Shown: positions 53,382 through 63,119, numbered from the stretch's first letter. The stretch: 64,000 nucleotides of DNA from Bauldia sp. (GCA_026126025.1 JAHCJZ010000008.1:1-64000); one strand, 5' to 3'. Notes: generated by a model not told the origin, from the letters alone. A program made the numbers and translations.

Positions 53382-56300
53382 ATGACCGAAGCGCCGAAAG
53401 CACCCGTCTATCCGCCCGCCGACCCGTCGCCGTCCTTCCCGAAGCTGGAGGAGGCGATCGGGGCGCGCTGGGTGGAGGAGGGGACGTTCCAGGCCTCGAT
53501 CAAGCGGCGGCGCGACGAGGGCGCGCCGGAGTTCGTCTTTTATGACGGGCCGCCCTTCGCGAACGGGCTGCCGCATTACGGGCACATCGTCACCGGCTTC
53601 GTGAAGGACATCGTCCCGCGCTACGAGACGATGCGCGGCAAGCTGGTCGAGCGGCGCTTCGGCTGGGACTGCCACGGCCTTCCGGCCGAGCTGACGGTCG
53701 AGAAGGAGCTCGGCATCAATGGCCGCCATGCGATCGAGACGATGGGCGTCGCGCGGTTCAACGAAGCGTGCCGGGCGTCGGTGATGCAGTTCGCCAGCGA
53801 CTGGGAACGCTACGTCACGCGGCAGGCGCGCTGGGTCGATTTCACCAACGATTACAAGACGATGGATCTCTCCTACATGGAGAGCGTGATCTGGGCCTTC
53901 AAGCAGCTCTGGGAGAAGGGGCTGGTCTATGAGGGCTTCCGCGTCGTGCCCTATTCCTGGGCGGCGCAGACGCCGCTGTCGAATTTCGAGACCCGCATCG
54001 ACGATTCCACGCGGCCGCGGCAGGACCCGGCGCTGACCGTCGCGTTCCAGCTCCACGCCCGGCCCGGCGAGGCGATCGCGCCGAAGCTCCTCGCCTGGAC
54101 GACGACGCCGTGGACGCTGCCGTCGAACCTCGCGCTCGCGGTGCATCCGGAGGCCGACTATGCGCTCCTTCAGAAGGGCGGCGAGCACTGGATCATCGCT
54201 GACGCCTCGCGCGCTCACTACGCCAAGGAGCTCGGCGGCTTCGCCCAGGTCGGGACGCTGAAGGGCCGCGACCTGATCGGCCGCACCTACGCCCCGCTCT
54301 TCCCCTATTTCGCCGACACGCCGAACGCCTTCCAGGTGCTTGGCGCGGAGTTCATCGAGCTCGGCGAGGGCACCGGAATCGTCCACATGGCGCCGGCTTT
54401 CGGCGAGGACGATTTGAACGTCAGCCAGGCGGCGGGGATCCCGGTGCGCGACCCGGTCGACATGGCGGGCGACTTCACGGCGGCGGTGCCGGACTATGCC
54501 GGCAAGAACGTCTTCGAGGCCAACCGCGACATCATCCGCGACCTCAAGGCGAAAGGCGTCGTCGTCCGCCACGAGACCTACGAGCACAACTACCCGCATT
54601 GCTGGCGCACCCGCGAGCCGCTGATCTACAAGGCGATGCCGTCCTGGTACGTGAAGGTCACCGCCTTCAAGGACCGCATGGTCGAGCTCAACAAGGGCAT
54701 CAGCTGGATGCCCGAGCACATCCGCGACGGCCTCTTCGGCAACTGGCTCGCCAATGCCCGCGACTGGAACATCGGCCGCAACCGCTTCTGGGGCTCGCCG
54801 ATCCCGGTGTGGAAGTCGGACGATCCGGCGTTCCCGCGAATCGACGTCTATGGCTCGCTGGACGAGATCGAGCGCGATTTCGGCGTGCGCCTCACCGACC
54901 TCCATCGCCCGGGCGTCGACGAGCTGGTACGGCCGAACCCGGACGATCCGTCGGGCAAGGCGATGATGCGCCGTGTGCCGGACGTGCTCGACTGCTGGTT
55001 CGAGTCCGGCTCGATGCCGTTCGCGCAGGTGCACTATCCGTTCGAGAACAAGGACTGGTTCGACGACCACTTCCCCGGCGACTTCATCGTGGAATATGTC
55101 GCGCAGACCCGGGGCTGGTTCTACACGCTGATGGTGCTGGCGACCGCGCTGTTCGACCGCGCGCCGTTCCGCTCGGTGGTGTGCCACGGCGTGGTGCTCG
55201 ACGAGAACGGCCAGAAGCTCTCCAAGAGCCGCCGCAACTATCCCGACCCGTTCGAGATGTTCGACACCTACGGCGCCGATGCGCTGCGCTGGTTCATGGT
55301 GTCGTCGCCGCTGATGTCGGGTGGCGACCTTCGCATCGACCGCGAGGGCAAGGTGGTGGCGCCGGCGGTGCGGCAGGTGCTGCTGCCGCTGTGGAACGCC
55401 TATTCCTTCTTCACGCTCTACGCCAATATCGACGGCGCCCGCGCCAGGCTGATCACGACGGCCGAAGCCGAGCTCGACCGCTACATCCTCGGCAAGACCG
55501 CGGAGTTGGTGCGCGCCGTCGAGGGCGCGATGGAGCAGCTCGACCTCGCGGCGGCGTGCGCGGCCTTCGCGCCGTTCATCGAGGCGCTCAACAACTGGTA
55601 CATTCGCCGGTCGCGCGAGCGTTTCTGGCGCGAGGGCATGGATGCCGACAAGCAGGCCGCCTACGACACGCTCTACACCGCGCTGGTGACGACGACGCGG
55701 GCGCTGGCGCCGTTCCTGCCCTACCTCACCGACCACATCCACCGCGCGCTCTGCGGCGGCAGGAGCGTCCATCTCGAGGACTGGCCGGACGCCTCGGCCT
55801 TCGCTGCCGACGCCGCGCTGGTCGAGCGGATGGACCTTGCGCGCGAGGTGTCGTCGGCGGCGCTCTCGATCCGCACCGCGAAGAACCTCCGCACCCGCCT
55901 GCCCCTGCGGAAGCTCACCGTGGCGCATCCGGCCCACGCGAAGCTCACGTCGCTCCGCGACGTCATCGCCGACGAGGTCAACGTCAAGGAGCTCGTCTTC
56001 GCCGACGACCCGTCCGCGTTCGGCACCAAGATGGTGGCGCTCGACGCGCGCCAGCTCGGCAAGCGCCTCGGCGGCAAGATGAAGGAGGCTTTGGCCGCGG
56101 CCAAGGCGGGACAATGGAAGCCGGTCGGCGGCGGTGCGGTCGAGGTCGCGGGCGAGGTGATCCAGGAGAGCGAGTACACGCTCCGCTTCGTCGCGGCCGA
56201 GGGGCTGGACGCCGCGCCCTTCGCGGGCTCGGCCGGCGTCGTGGCGCTCGACACCGCGGTTGATCCCGAGCTCGAGGCCGAGGGCATCGCCCGCGACTTC

Positions 56301-56552
56301 ATCCGCCTGGTCCAGCAGGCGCGGAAGGATGCGGGCTTCGCGGTGACGGACCGCATCACGCTCGGCTACCGCGCCGGCGATGCCAACGCCGCGGCGATCG
56401 CGACGCATCGCGCGATGATCGAGGCCGAGACGCTGGCGACGCTGGCGCCGGCGGACCGCCCGGCCGGCACGGTGTCGGAGGCGACGCTGCAGGACGAGCC
56501 GATCACCATCGGCGTCGCGCGCGTCGAGGCGCCGCTCCGCGTCCGCGCCTGA
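53382..56552 (+). CDS. ileS: Isoleucyl-tRNA synthetase, type 2 (eukaryote-like)
   Basis: 1056 residues. The class I motifs are GLPHYGH (HIGH-like, residue about 64) and the KMSKS-like KLSKS followed by RRNYPDP near residue 612. NYPDP after KMSKS and PFANGLPHYGH are signs of the eukaryotic/archaeal-type enzyme (IleRS2); bacterial IleRS1 has instead NxxxP and a C-terminal zinc finger, missing here. The editing domain (TTTPWTLPSNLAL, GTGIVHMAPAFGEDD) is intact. It charges tRNA-Ile. Type 2 enzymes are known to resist mupirocin. The start ATG 53382 gives the standard N-terminus; a longer frame runs into repeat R4. The Nudix gene starts within the stop. Confidence 0.95.
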   Translation: MTEAPKAPVYPPADPSPSFPKLEEAIGARWVEEGTFQASIKRRRDEGAPEFVFYDGPPFANGLPHYGHIVTGFVKDIVPRYETMRGKLVERRFGWDCHGLPAELTVEKELGINGRHAIETMGVARFNEACRASVMQFASDWERYVTRQARWVDFTNDYKTMDLSYMESVIWAFKQLWEKGLVYEGFRVVPYSWAAQTPLSNFETRIDDSTRPRQDPALTVAFQLHARPGEAIAPKLLAWTTTPWTLPSNLALAVHPEADYALLQKGGEHWIIADASRAHYAKELGGFAQVGTLKGRDLIGRTYAPLFPYFADTPNAFQVLGAEFIELGEGTGIVHMAPAFGEDDLNVSQAAGIPVRDPVDMAGDFTAAVPDYAGKNVFEANRDIIRDLKAKGVVVRHETYEHNYPHCWRTREPLIYKAMPSWYVKVTAFKDRMVELNKGISWMPEHIRDGLFGNWLANARDWNIGRNRFWGSPIPVWKSDDPAFPRIDVYGSLDEIERDFGVRLTDLHRPGVDELVRPNPDDPSGKAMMRRVPDVLDCWFESGSMPFAQVHYPFENKDWFDDHFPGDFIVEYVAQTRGWFYTLMVLATALFDRAPFRSVVCHGVVLDENGQKLSKSRRNYPDPFEMFDTYGADALRWFMVSSPLMSGGDLRIDREGKVVAPAVRQVLLPLWNAYSFFTLYANIDGARARLITTAEAELDRYILGKTAELVRAVEGAMEQLDLAAACAAFAPFIEALNNWYIRRSRERFWREGMDADKQAAYDTLYTALVTTTRALAPFLPYLTDHIHRALCGGRSVHLEDWPDASAFAADAALVERMDLAREVSSAALSIRTAKNLRTRLPLRKLTVAHPAHAKLTSLRDVIADEVNVKELVFADDPSAFGTKMVALDARQLGKRLGGKMKEALAAAKAGQWKPVGGGAVEVAGEVIQESEYTLRFVAAEGLDAAPFAGSAGVVALDTAVDPELEAEGIARDFIRLVQQARKDAGFAVTDRITLGYRAGDANAAAIATHRAMIEAETLATLAPADRPAGTVSEATLQDEPITIGVARVEAPLRVRA

Positions 56553-57106
56553 TGGCGGTCGAGCAGCTCTCGCTGGAACTCGCCTGGCAGAGCTGGACGA
56601 CGCTCCGCGTCGGCCGGTTCCGCCTGCCGCATGGCGAGACCGTCACGCGCGACATCGAGGATCATGGCTGGGCGGCGAGCGTCCTGCCGTTCGACCCGGT
56701 GCGGCGGACGGTGGTGATGGTGCGCCAGTTTCGCGCCGCCGCCTTCGTCTCTGCCGGCGTCGAGGAGACGCTGGAGGCGATCGCCGGCATCCTCGACGCG
56801 CCGGACGCCGCCTCCGAGATCGCCCGCGAGGCGCGGGAGGAAGCGGGGCTGACGCTCGCCGACCTCCAGCAGGTCGGGAAGGCCTGGGTCTCGCCCGGGA
56901 TCTCGACCGAACGCGCGACGCTGTTCCTCGCCACCTACACCCGCCCCGACGGCCCGGCCGAATGGTCCACCGAGCCCGGCGTGACCGCGCTTGAGCTGCC
57001 GATCGCGACGCTCGCGGCGGACCTCGACGCCGGCCGCATCGGCGACCTCAAGACCCTCGCTCTGGCGCAAGCCCTCCGCCTCCGCCGGCCCGCGCTGTTC
57101 GACTGA
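56552..57106 (+). CDS. Nudix hydrolase (ADP-ribose pyrophosphatase-like)
   Basis: 184 residues; ATG overlaps the ileS stop (TGATG). The upstream strands resemble ADP-ribose pyrophosphatases (VVMVRQFRAAAFV, WVSPGISTERATLFLA). The Nudix box is GILDAPDAASEIAREAREEAGL (first and last residues G and L): the REAREEAGL half is perfect, but Asp replaces the first Glu and the spacing is one residue short. Metal binding should survive through the intact REx2EE. Probable substrate ADP-ribose or another nucleoside diphosphate compound. Confidence 0.85.
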   Translation: MAVEQLSLELAWQSWTTLRVGRFRLPHGETVTRDIEDHGWAASVLPFDPVRRTVVMVRQFRAAAFVSAGVEETLEAIAGILDAPDAASEIAREAREEAGLTLADLQQVGKAWVSPGISTERATLFLATYTRPDGPAEWSTEPGVTALELPIATLAADLDAGRIGDLKTLALAQALRLRRPALFD

Positions 57107-57125
57107 TTCCCAACACATTCAACAG

Positions 57126-57317
57126 CACCGTCCCGGGCTTGACCCGGGACCTAATGGCGGTTGCAGCACGCGGCGCGCTTGCGGACTGATGCCCGGCCAC
57201 CAACGAAGGGCGACCTCTTCGCGGGTTGGCGCAGAGTGTCGGTCATGCGGCGTGACGCCGATCGCACGTCGGCCGCGGTTAGGCCAATAGATCCCGGGTC
57301 AAGCCCGGGACGGTGTG
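57126..57317. repeat. Repeat R3, copy 2
   Basis: CACCGTCCCGGGCTTGACCC to GTCAAGCCCGGGACGGTGTG, 192 bases; the ends match copy 1 while the centre differs and is longer. The rest of the 374-base gap up to 57480 holds no gene; a promoter for the next gene is presumably near 57440. Confidence 0.85.
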
Positions 57318-57480
57318 TGGATTGGCTCGGGTGCTTGTTCGACCGCTTTGCGGTGCCGGGAAGGCACAGCGTTCACACATTGCAGAGGACGGAGGCGGCT
57401 GGACGCTGTCGGGGACTTGCAACCGCAAAGCGCTCCGGCTTTGATCCGGGCCGACCTGGTAGCGTTAGGGGGCGTTCACC

Positions 57481-58242
57481 ATGAAGCGGGCAACCGCAGC
57501 GGCGCTGGCCGCGGGCGTCGTGGCGGCGGCGCTGGTGGGGTCGGCCCAGGCCGGGCCCGCCACCAATGGCTGGAGCTGGGCCGGCGCCTTCGGCGTCGGC
57601 ATCACCAATGGCGAGACGCGCTATTACGCCGACCAGACCTTCGTGATTCCCGCCGGCTCGCTCGCGGTCCAGATCGACACCAACCTCTTCTACGGCTCCG
57701 GCGCGCTCGGCTACGACCTTAGCGGGCTCCTCTTCGCCCGCGATCCGAGCCGCGGCCATCTCGGCCTCCTGGCGACCTATGTCGGCTACCGCGTCGGCAA
57801 TCCCAACATGGACCGCGTCGGGGTCGGTTTCGACGGCGCCTATTACTGGGACCGCTGGACGTTCCAGGCGATGGCCGGCGTCGAGTTCGACGGCTTCCAG
57901 CATGGCGGCGGCGTGCCGGAAGGCATCGGCTTCAACGTCGCCGCGGCGGCGCATTACTATCTCGGCGAGAACTGGCGGGTCTGGGCCGGTATCGGCCATG
58001 TCGGCGGCGCCAACATGCTCGTCATCGGCACCGAGTTCGATCCCGGCGCCGTGCTCGCCGGCACCACGCGCATCATCGCCCGCGCGACGATCTCGAACGA
58101 AGGCTCGGCCTTCTGGATCGGCGGCCGCTGGATGCTCGGCGGCGAGCATCGCGCGACGCTCCTCTACGACGACCGCCACGAATACGCGATGCCGCTCCAC
58201 GGCGGCCATCTCGGCTTCGCCCCGACCACGTTCCGGTACTGA
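57481..58242 (+). CDS. Putative outer-membrane beta-barrel or surface protein
   Basis: 253 residues with a signal peptide (1-24, AQA-G). The mature part is rich in Gly and aromatic residues with alternating strands (YYADQTFVIPAG, ATYVGYRVGNPNMDRVGVGF, AMAGVEFDGF, WRVWAGIGHVGGANML) and ends with a C-terminal aromatic residue (TTFRY), all as in small outer-membrane barrels. No cysteine. No specific family recognised. Confidence 0.7.
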   Translation: MKRATAAALAAGVVAAALVGSAQAGPATNGWSWAGAFGVGITNGETRYYADQTFVIPAGSLAVQIDTNLFYGSGALGYDLSGLLFARDPSRGHLGLLATYVGYRVGNPNMDRVGVGFDGAYYWDRWTFQAMAGVEFDGFQHGGGVPEGIGFNVAAAAHYYLGENWRVWAGIGHVGGANMLVIGTEFDPGAVLAGTTRIIARATISNEGSAFWIGGRWMLGGEHRATLLYDDRHEYAMPLHGGHLGFAPTTFRY

Positions 58243-58259
58243 CGCGGCACGTCGCGGCT

Positions 58260-58441
58260 CCCCTCTCCCCGGTGGGGAGAGGGCTTTGGCCCTTGCTGAG
58301 CGAAGCGAAGCTTAGGGCCGAAGGGTGAGGGGGCGAGGCGCCCGTTAGTTTCACCCGCGCCCGGGGCCCGCCCTGAGCAAGCTTCTCGCCTGACCCCCTC
58401 ACCCGCCGCTGCGCGGCGGCCTCTCCCCGCCGGGGAGAGGC
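58260..58441. repeat. Intergenic palindromic repeat R5
   Basis: Left end CCCCTCTCCCCGGTGGGGAG, right end CTCTCCCCGCCGGGGAGAGG, each itself palindromic. Between them are CTGAGCGAAGCGAAGCTTAG-like and CACCCGCCGCTGCGCGGCGG hairpins and the pair GAAGGGTGAGGGGG / CCCCCTCACCC. It occupies the region upstream of the MetF fusion gene. 58442-58648 hold no gene and only the likely promoter. Confidence 0.85.
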
Positions 58442-58648
58442 GAAAATGCCCGCTTCGCGCACGGGACCGGAACGTCCGGTGCGGTGTCGCGGCATCGGCG
58501 GAATGCCGTTGCTTCACCCGATTCGCGCCTTGCGCCATTCTCGGCGGAATCCGACATCACATTGTCCGGCGCCGGTTGAACCGGGGCGGGATGGGCGTAT
58601 TCTCCGCGCCCCCGAGAGCCCAGCCGAGAGATGGGCCAGGAGGAAGTC

Positions 58649-60619
58649 ATGACCAAGCTCGCCGCCATGCCGTTCTCGTTCGAGTTCTTCCCGCCGCGCA
58701 CGCCCGCGATGGAGGAGACGCTGTGGCGCACGGTGCAGCACCTTGAGCCGCTGCGGCCCGACTTCGTGTCGGTGACCTATGGCGCGGGCGGGTCGACGCG
58801 CGAGCGCACCATCGAGGTGCTGCGGCGGATCGCGACCGAGACCAGCCTCAACGCCGCCGGCCACATCACCTGCGTCGGCGCCTCGCAAGGCGAGGTCAAC
58901 GCCGTGGTGAAGCGCTATTTCGACCTTGGCATCCGCCGCGTGGTGGCGCTGCGCGGCGATCCGCTCGGCGGGCCGGGCACGAAATACGAGCCGCACCCCG
59001 AGGGCTACGGCGCGACCGCGGATCTGGTACGCGGCATCCGGGCGCTCGGCGATGCCGAGATCAACGTCTCGGCCTATCCGGAGACCCATCCGGAGAGCGG
59101 CTCGCTCGACGTCGAACTCGCGATCCTGCGCAGCAAGGCCGACGCGGGGGCCGACCGCGCGATCACCCAGTTCTTCTTCGACAACGACCTCTTCGAGCGC
59201 TATCTCGACAAGGTCGGCGCCGCCGGGATCAGGCTCCCGGTCGTGCCGGGCATCGTCCTCATCCACAACATCGCGCAGGTCGCGCGCTTCGCCGAGCGCA
59301 TCGGCGCGTCGGTGCCGGACTGGCTGCGCGCCGGCTTCGCGTCCTACGAGAACGATCCGGAGAGCCACAACAAGGTGGCGGTCGAGTTCGCGGTCGAGCA
59401 GGTACGCGACCTCGTCGCCCGCGGGCTCGCCGACCGCGTCCATTTCTACACGCTGAACCGCCACGAGCTCGCCGAGGCCGTGGTGAAGGAGCTGGGGCTG
59501 GCGCCCGCCGCGCCGCCGCCGCGAAAGGAGGCCGCTGTGCCGATCGAGCTGAAGGCCCGCAAGCGCGGACCGGACATCGCCGACGCGATCCGCGCCGAAG
59601 CCAAGAAGCGCATCCTCATCCTCGACGGGGCGATGGGGACCGTGCTGCAGGGCTACCGCTTCACCGAGGCCGATTTCCGCGGCGAGCGCTTCCGCGACTG
59701 GCACCTCGACGTGCGCGGCAACAACGACCTCCTCAATCTGACGCAGCCGGCGGCGATCGAGGCGATCCACCGCGCCTATATCGAGGCCGGCGCCGACATC
59801 GTCGAGACCAACACCTTTTCCTCGACCAGCGTCGCCCAGGCCGACTACGGCATGGAGGGGCTCGCCTACGAGCTGAACCTCGCCGGCGCGAAGCTGGCGC
59901 GCGCCGCAGCCGACGCGCTGTCGACGCCGGAGCGGCGGCGCTTCGTGGCGGGCGCCGTCGGGCCGACCAACAAGACCGCGTCGATCTCGCCCAAGGTCTC
60001 CGACCCCGGCTATCGCGCCATCACCTTCGACGAGCTGAAGGCGGCCTATCGCGAGGCGATCCGCGGCCTCGTCGACGGCGGCGCCGATCTTCTCCTCTTC
60101 GAGACGATCACCGACACGCTCAACACCAAGGCCGGCCTGATGGCCGCCGAGGAGGAGGCGGACGCATCCGGCGTCCGGCTCCCGATCATGATCTCCGGCA
60201 CCATCACCGACCGCTCGGGGCGCACCCTCTCCGGCCAGACGCCAACCGCGTTCTGGTACTCGGTGCGCCACGCCAGGCCGCTGACGATCGGGCTCAATTG
60301 CGCGCTCGGCGCCAAGGATCTGCGCCCCCACATCGCCGAGCTCGCCCGCGAGGCGGAGACGCTGATCTGCGTCTATCCCAATGCCGGCCTGCCCAACCCG
60401 CTCGGCGAGTATGATGAGACGCCGGAGACGATGTCGGAGACGCTGAAGGAGTTCGCGGAGGCCGCGCTTCTCAACATCGTCGGCGGCTGCTGCGGAACCA
60501 CGCCGGAGCACATCCGCCAGATCGCCGCCGCCGTCGCCGGCCTCCCGCCGCGCCCGGTGCCGAGCCGCGTGCCGAGCCTCAAGCTGTCGGGGCTGGAGCC
60601 GTTCGCAGCGGCGTCCTAG
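58649..60619 (+). CDS. MetF-MetH1 fusion: methylenetetrahydrofolate reductase + homocysteine S-methyltransferase domain
   Basis: 656 residues. Residues 1-285 are methylenetetrahydrofolate reductase (SFEFFPPRT at the start, [25 protein letters not shown]). After a linker, residues about 318-645 are the homocysteine-binding module of cobalamin-dependent methionine synthase ([11 protein letters not shown], with zinc cysteines in GLNCALG and GGCCGTT). The chain ends KLSGLEPF, exactly where MetH would continue to its pterin domain. The folate- and cobalamin-binding parts of MetH are not in the window, so they should be a separate gene. AGGAGG stands before ATG 58649. An internal GTG (59537) in the linker has its own AAAGGAGG. 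Fused order (MetF first) is the reverse of the YitJ type. Confidence 0.9.
   Translation: MTKLAAMPFSFEFFPPRTPAMEETLWRTVQHLEPLRPDFVSVTYGAGGSTRERTIEVLRRIATETSLNAAGHITCVGASQGEVNAVVKRYFDLGIRRVVALRGDPLGGPGTKYEPHPEGYGATADLVRGIRALGDAEINVSAYPETHPESGSLDVELAILRSKADAGADRAITQFFFDNDLFERYLDKVGAAGIRLPVVPGIVLIHNIAQVARFAERIGASVPDWLRAGFASYENDPESHNKVAVEFAVEQVRDLVARGLADRVHFYTLNRHELAEAVVKELGLAPAAPPPRKEAAVPIELKARKRGPDIADAIRAEAKKRILILDGAMGTVLQGYRFTEADFRGERFRDWHLDVRGNNDLLNLTQPAAIEAIHRAYIEAGADIVETNTFSSTSVAQADYGMEGLAYELNLAGAKLARAAADALSTPERRRFVAGAVGPTNKTASISPKVSDPGYRAITFDELKAAYREAIRGLVDGGADLLLFETITDTLNTKAGLMAAEEEADASGVRLPIMISGTITDRSGRTLSGQTPTAFWYSVRHARPLTIGLNCALGAKDLRPHIAELAREAETLICVYPNAGLPNPLGEYDETPETMSETLKEFAEAALLNIVGGCCGTTPEHIRQIAAAVAGLPPRPVPSRVPSLKLSGLEPFAAAS
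59524..59539 (+). promoter_or_regulatory. Internal ribosome-binding site and GTG start in the MetF-MetH1 linker
   Basis: AAAGGAGG at 59524-59531, five bases, then in-frame GTG 59537-59539 (residue 297 of the fusion). It could yield a free MetH1 of 360 residues. Confidence 0.6.
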
Positions 60620-60625
60620 CGCTGT

Positions 60626-60988
60626 CTAGACGAATGGCGCGTGCATCAAAGAACTCGGATCGGTGATCGCCCCATCGTCCTCGCGGGTAAATAGTGCACC
60701 CGCTGCGACGAACCCGCGCGCGTTCTGCGAAACCAAACTGTACCACCGAGTTGAAGGACTGGACGGAGTGAGTTGTTGGACCGGAACCTCGTCGGGCAGA
60801 CTAGGCTCGATTGTGAGTGCCAACATGGTCGGATGGACAGCCATGTACCATACATTCTTGAATAGAATCTCAACTCGCGTGATCGCGCCGTCACCCTTGT
60901 TGCTCGTGATGAGGAGCTGGCCATGCGAGACGGAATAGCGCCAGACCCGAAAGATCCGGTTTGAGCTGAAGATTGGCTCAGAGCCCAT
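60626..60988 (-). CDS. Hypothetical protein with lower GC content
   Basis: A 120-residue protein (from ATG 60988, preceded by GAGGTG) with normal protein-like composition: FRVWRYSVSHGQLLI, TRVEILFKNVWYMAVHPTML, ARGFVAAGALFTRED. The DNA is visibly less GC-rich than neighbouring genes, which hints at recent acquisition. No recognised domain. The open frame could begin at 61012, but no ribosome site is present there. Confidence 0.6.
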   Translation of the reverse strand: MGSEPIFSSNRIFRVWRYSVSHGQLLITSNKGDGAITRVEILFKNVWYMAVHPTMLALTIEPSLPDEVPVQQLTPSSPSTRWYSLVSQNARGFVAAGALFTREDDGAITDPSSLMHAPFV

Positions 60989-61078
60989 TTCACACCTCGA
61001 GTTCCCGACCATACTGGGCTAGTTCGCTACCAACCACCCATCCCACAACACCACCCGTCGCGCGGAGGAGCGGGGAAG

Positions 61079-61498
61079 ATGGCGGATCAATCGCCCGAGG
61101 AATTCGTCGCCGCGCTGCCGCCGAAGCGGCAGCGCGAGGCGGAGGTGCTGCTCGGCCTCTATCGCCGCGTGACGGGCGACCCGGGGGTGGTCGACCGGAC
61201 CGGGATCGGCTTCGGGCGGTATCGCTACCGCTATGCCAGCGGGCGCGCGGGCGAGTCGGCTGCCCAGGGCTTCGCGCCGGCCAGGCGCGCGATCACGATC
61301 TACCTGATGGACGGCGTCGGCGCGCATGAGAGCGCGCTGGCGCGGCTCGGCCCGCACACCACCGGCGTCGGCTGCGTCTACATCCCGAGCCTCGACGCCA
61401 TCGACCTGACCGTGCTGGAGGGGATCATCGCGAAATCCTTCGCGACGCTGACCGCCGGCGTCTATCCCCTCCGCGCCCGCGAAGGTCGCGAAGACTGA
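61079..61498 (+). CDS. DUF1801 domain protein
   Basis: 139 residues. Starts ADQSPEEFVAALPPKRQREAEVLLGLYRR and has GIGFGRYRYRY and the ending region LTVLEGIIAKSFATL, as in DUF1801 (YdhG-like) proteins. These small proteins have no established biochemical function. It is 28 bases upstream of the luciferase-like oxidoreductase, same strand. Confidence 0.8.
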   Translation: MADQSPEEFVAALPPKRQREAEVLLGLYRRVTGDPGVVDRTGIGFGRYRYRYASGRAGESAAQGFAPARRAITIYLMDGVGAHESALARLGPHTTGVGCVYIPSLDAIDLTVLEGIIAKSFATLTAGVYPLRAREGRED

Positions 61499-61526
61499 AT
61501 TCGTCCTGCGGAGAATACCATCCGCA

Positions 61527-62537
61527 ATGTCTCCATCCATTCCGCTCTCCATCCTCGACCTCGCGCCGATCGGCGAGGGCATTCCGACGCCGGAGGCGAT
61601 GCAACAGACGGTGGAGCTGGCGCGGCTCGGCGATGCGCTCGGCTTTACCCGCGTGTGGTACGCCGAGCATCACGGCATGCCGTCGATCGCCTCGGCGGCG
61701 CCGGAGCTCCTGATCGCCAACGCCGCCGCGAACACGAAGTCGATCCGCGTCGGCTCGGGCGGCATCATGCTCCTCAACCACCGGCCGCTGCGCATCGTGG
61801 AGGCGTTCCGCACGCTGGAGGCGCTCCATCCCGGCCGCGTCGATCTCGGCATCGGGCGGGCGCCGGGTGGCGACGGCTATGCGATGCAGGCGCTCCGCTC
61901 CGGCAGCGGCGAGGAGTTCTCCGCCTATCTCGCCGAGCTCCTCGCCTTCGACGAGGGCGGCTTCCCTGAGCACCATCCGTTCGCCCGGGTGCCGGCTTCG
62001 CCCGGCGGCGTGCATCTGCCGCCGCTGTGGCTCCTCGGCTCGTCCGGCGCGAGCGCGGCGGCGGCCGGCGAGCTCGGCATGGGCTATTCCTTCGCGGCGC
62101 ATTTTTCCCCGGCGCCGGCCGGTCCGGCCTTCGACGCCTACCGCGCTTCGTTCAGGCCGAGCGCCGCGTTCCCCGAGCCGAGGGCGATGATCGCGGTGTC
62201 GGCGATCGTCGCGCCGACCGACGCGGAGGCGACGTGGCTGGCGCGGTCGCAGGAGGTGAGCATCGCGCTCTTCTTCACCGGCCATCGCGGTCCGCTGCTC
62301 TCGCCGGAGAGCGCGCACGCCATGGTGCTGACGGAGCAGCAGGAAGCGATCATCGAGCAGCAGCGCCGGCTGTGGATCATCGGCGGTCCGGAAACCGTCA
62401 AGGCCGCGATCATGGCGAAGGTCGAGGAGAGCGAGGCCGACGAAGTGATGGTGACCACCACCATCCACGCGCCCGCGATGCGGCTTCGCTCCTATAGGCT
62501 CCTCGCGGAGGCGTTCGGGCTCACGCCACGCAGCTAG
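61527..62537 (+). CDS. Luciferase-like (LLM class) flavin-dependent oxidoreductase
   Basis: 336 residues of the bacterial luciferase-like monooxygenase fold, MsnO8-type subgroup. Family signatures: IPLSILDLAPIGEG at the start, FTRVWYAEHHGMPSIAS near residue 45, IRVGSGGIMLLNHRPLRIVE near 72, and RVDLGIGRAPGG near 108. Uses reduced FMN or F420; FMN more likely. Substrate unknown. Confidence 0.92.
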   Translation: MSPSIPLSILDLAPIGEGIPTPEAMQQTVELARLGDALGFTRVWYAEHHGMPSIASAAPELLIANAAANTKSIRVGSGGIMLLNHRPLRIVEAFRTLEALHPGRVDLGIGRAPGGDGYAMQALRSGSGEEFSAYLAELLAFDEGGFPEHHPFARVPASPGGVHLPPLWLLGSSGASAAAAGELGMGYSFAAHFSPAPAGPAFDAYRASFRPSAAFPEPRAMIAVSAIVAPTDAEATWLARSQEVSIALFFTGHRGPLLSPESAHAMVLTEQQEAIIEQQRRLWIIGGPETVKAAIMAKVEESEADEVMVTTTIHAPAMRLRSYRLLAEAFGLTPRS

Positions 62538-62713
62538 CGATCGCGCGACGCGCGAAACCGTCGCGGAAGCGGTCCTCGAGGATGGCGCGCGGAGGCGTTG
62601 AGGTGGGCGCCGGTGACATCACGCGGGATTCCGCGGCCGATCGGCTTGACCCGCGTCGCCATCCTCCGCAGCATCGCTCCCGGCGGGCCGCTGACCGGCC
62701 GATAGGGGGAACC

Positions 62714-62992
62714 ATGACCGGAACATCTCTGCGTGCGCTGAAACTCGCCGCGGCCGCATCGCTCGCGCTCGGCCTTGCGGCTTGCGGCGACGATGCCGAC
62801 GACGATCCCCCGGCCGAGCCCGCCGCCGTCGAGGAGCCGGCGGTGGTCGATGAGCCCGAGCCTGCGGCAGACGAACCGGAGCCCGGCGATGATGGCGATG
62901 TGTCGGAGGAACCGGCGGCCGATGAACCGGAAGAGGAAGCAGGGCCCGCGCCCGTGAACGAGCCGTCCCGGTTCAACCCGGAAGATATCTAG
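62714..62992 (+). CDS. Small acidic lipoprotein
   Basis: 92 residues. A signal peptide with lipobox LGLAAC (Cys at residue 24), followed by an extremely acidic, Pro/Ala/Glu/Asp-rich tail without regular structure (DEPEPAADEPEPGDDGD and similar). Aspartate does not directly follow the Cys at +2 (Gly does), so outer-membrane sorting is expected. Function unknown. AGGGGG precedes ATG 62714. Confidence 0.75.
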   Translation: MTGTSLRALKLAAAASLALGLAACGDDADDDPPAEPAAVEEPAVVDEPEPAADEPEPGDDGDVSEEPAADEPEEEAGPAPVNEPSRFNPEDI

Positions 62993-63042
62993 TCCGGGCT
63001 CGACCCGAGGGCCTGCAAACGATCGCTACGATGTCCGGAGAT

Positions 63043-63119
<77 letters not shown>

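Noticed and set aside
53349..56408. Antisense open frame of about 1019 codons opposite ileS
   Set aside because: Same reason: composition is Arg/Glu/His-rich with no motifs, while ileS is unmistakable.
58442..58648. SAM-II or cobalamin riboswitch before the MetF-MetH1 gene
   Set aside because: No recognisable SAM-II core or B12-box; only promoter-sized sequence is left next to repeat R5.
62519..62620. End of a possible minus-strand gene (…RFRDGFARRAIASCVA)
   Set aside because: The ending looks protein-like, but the frame upstream runs into the antisense of a clear lipoprotein and has no start or domain.
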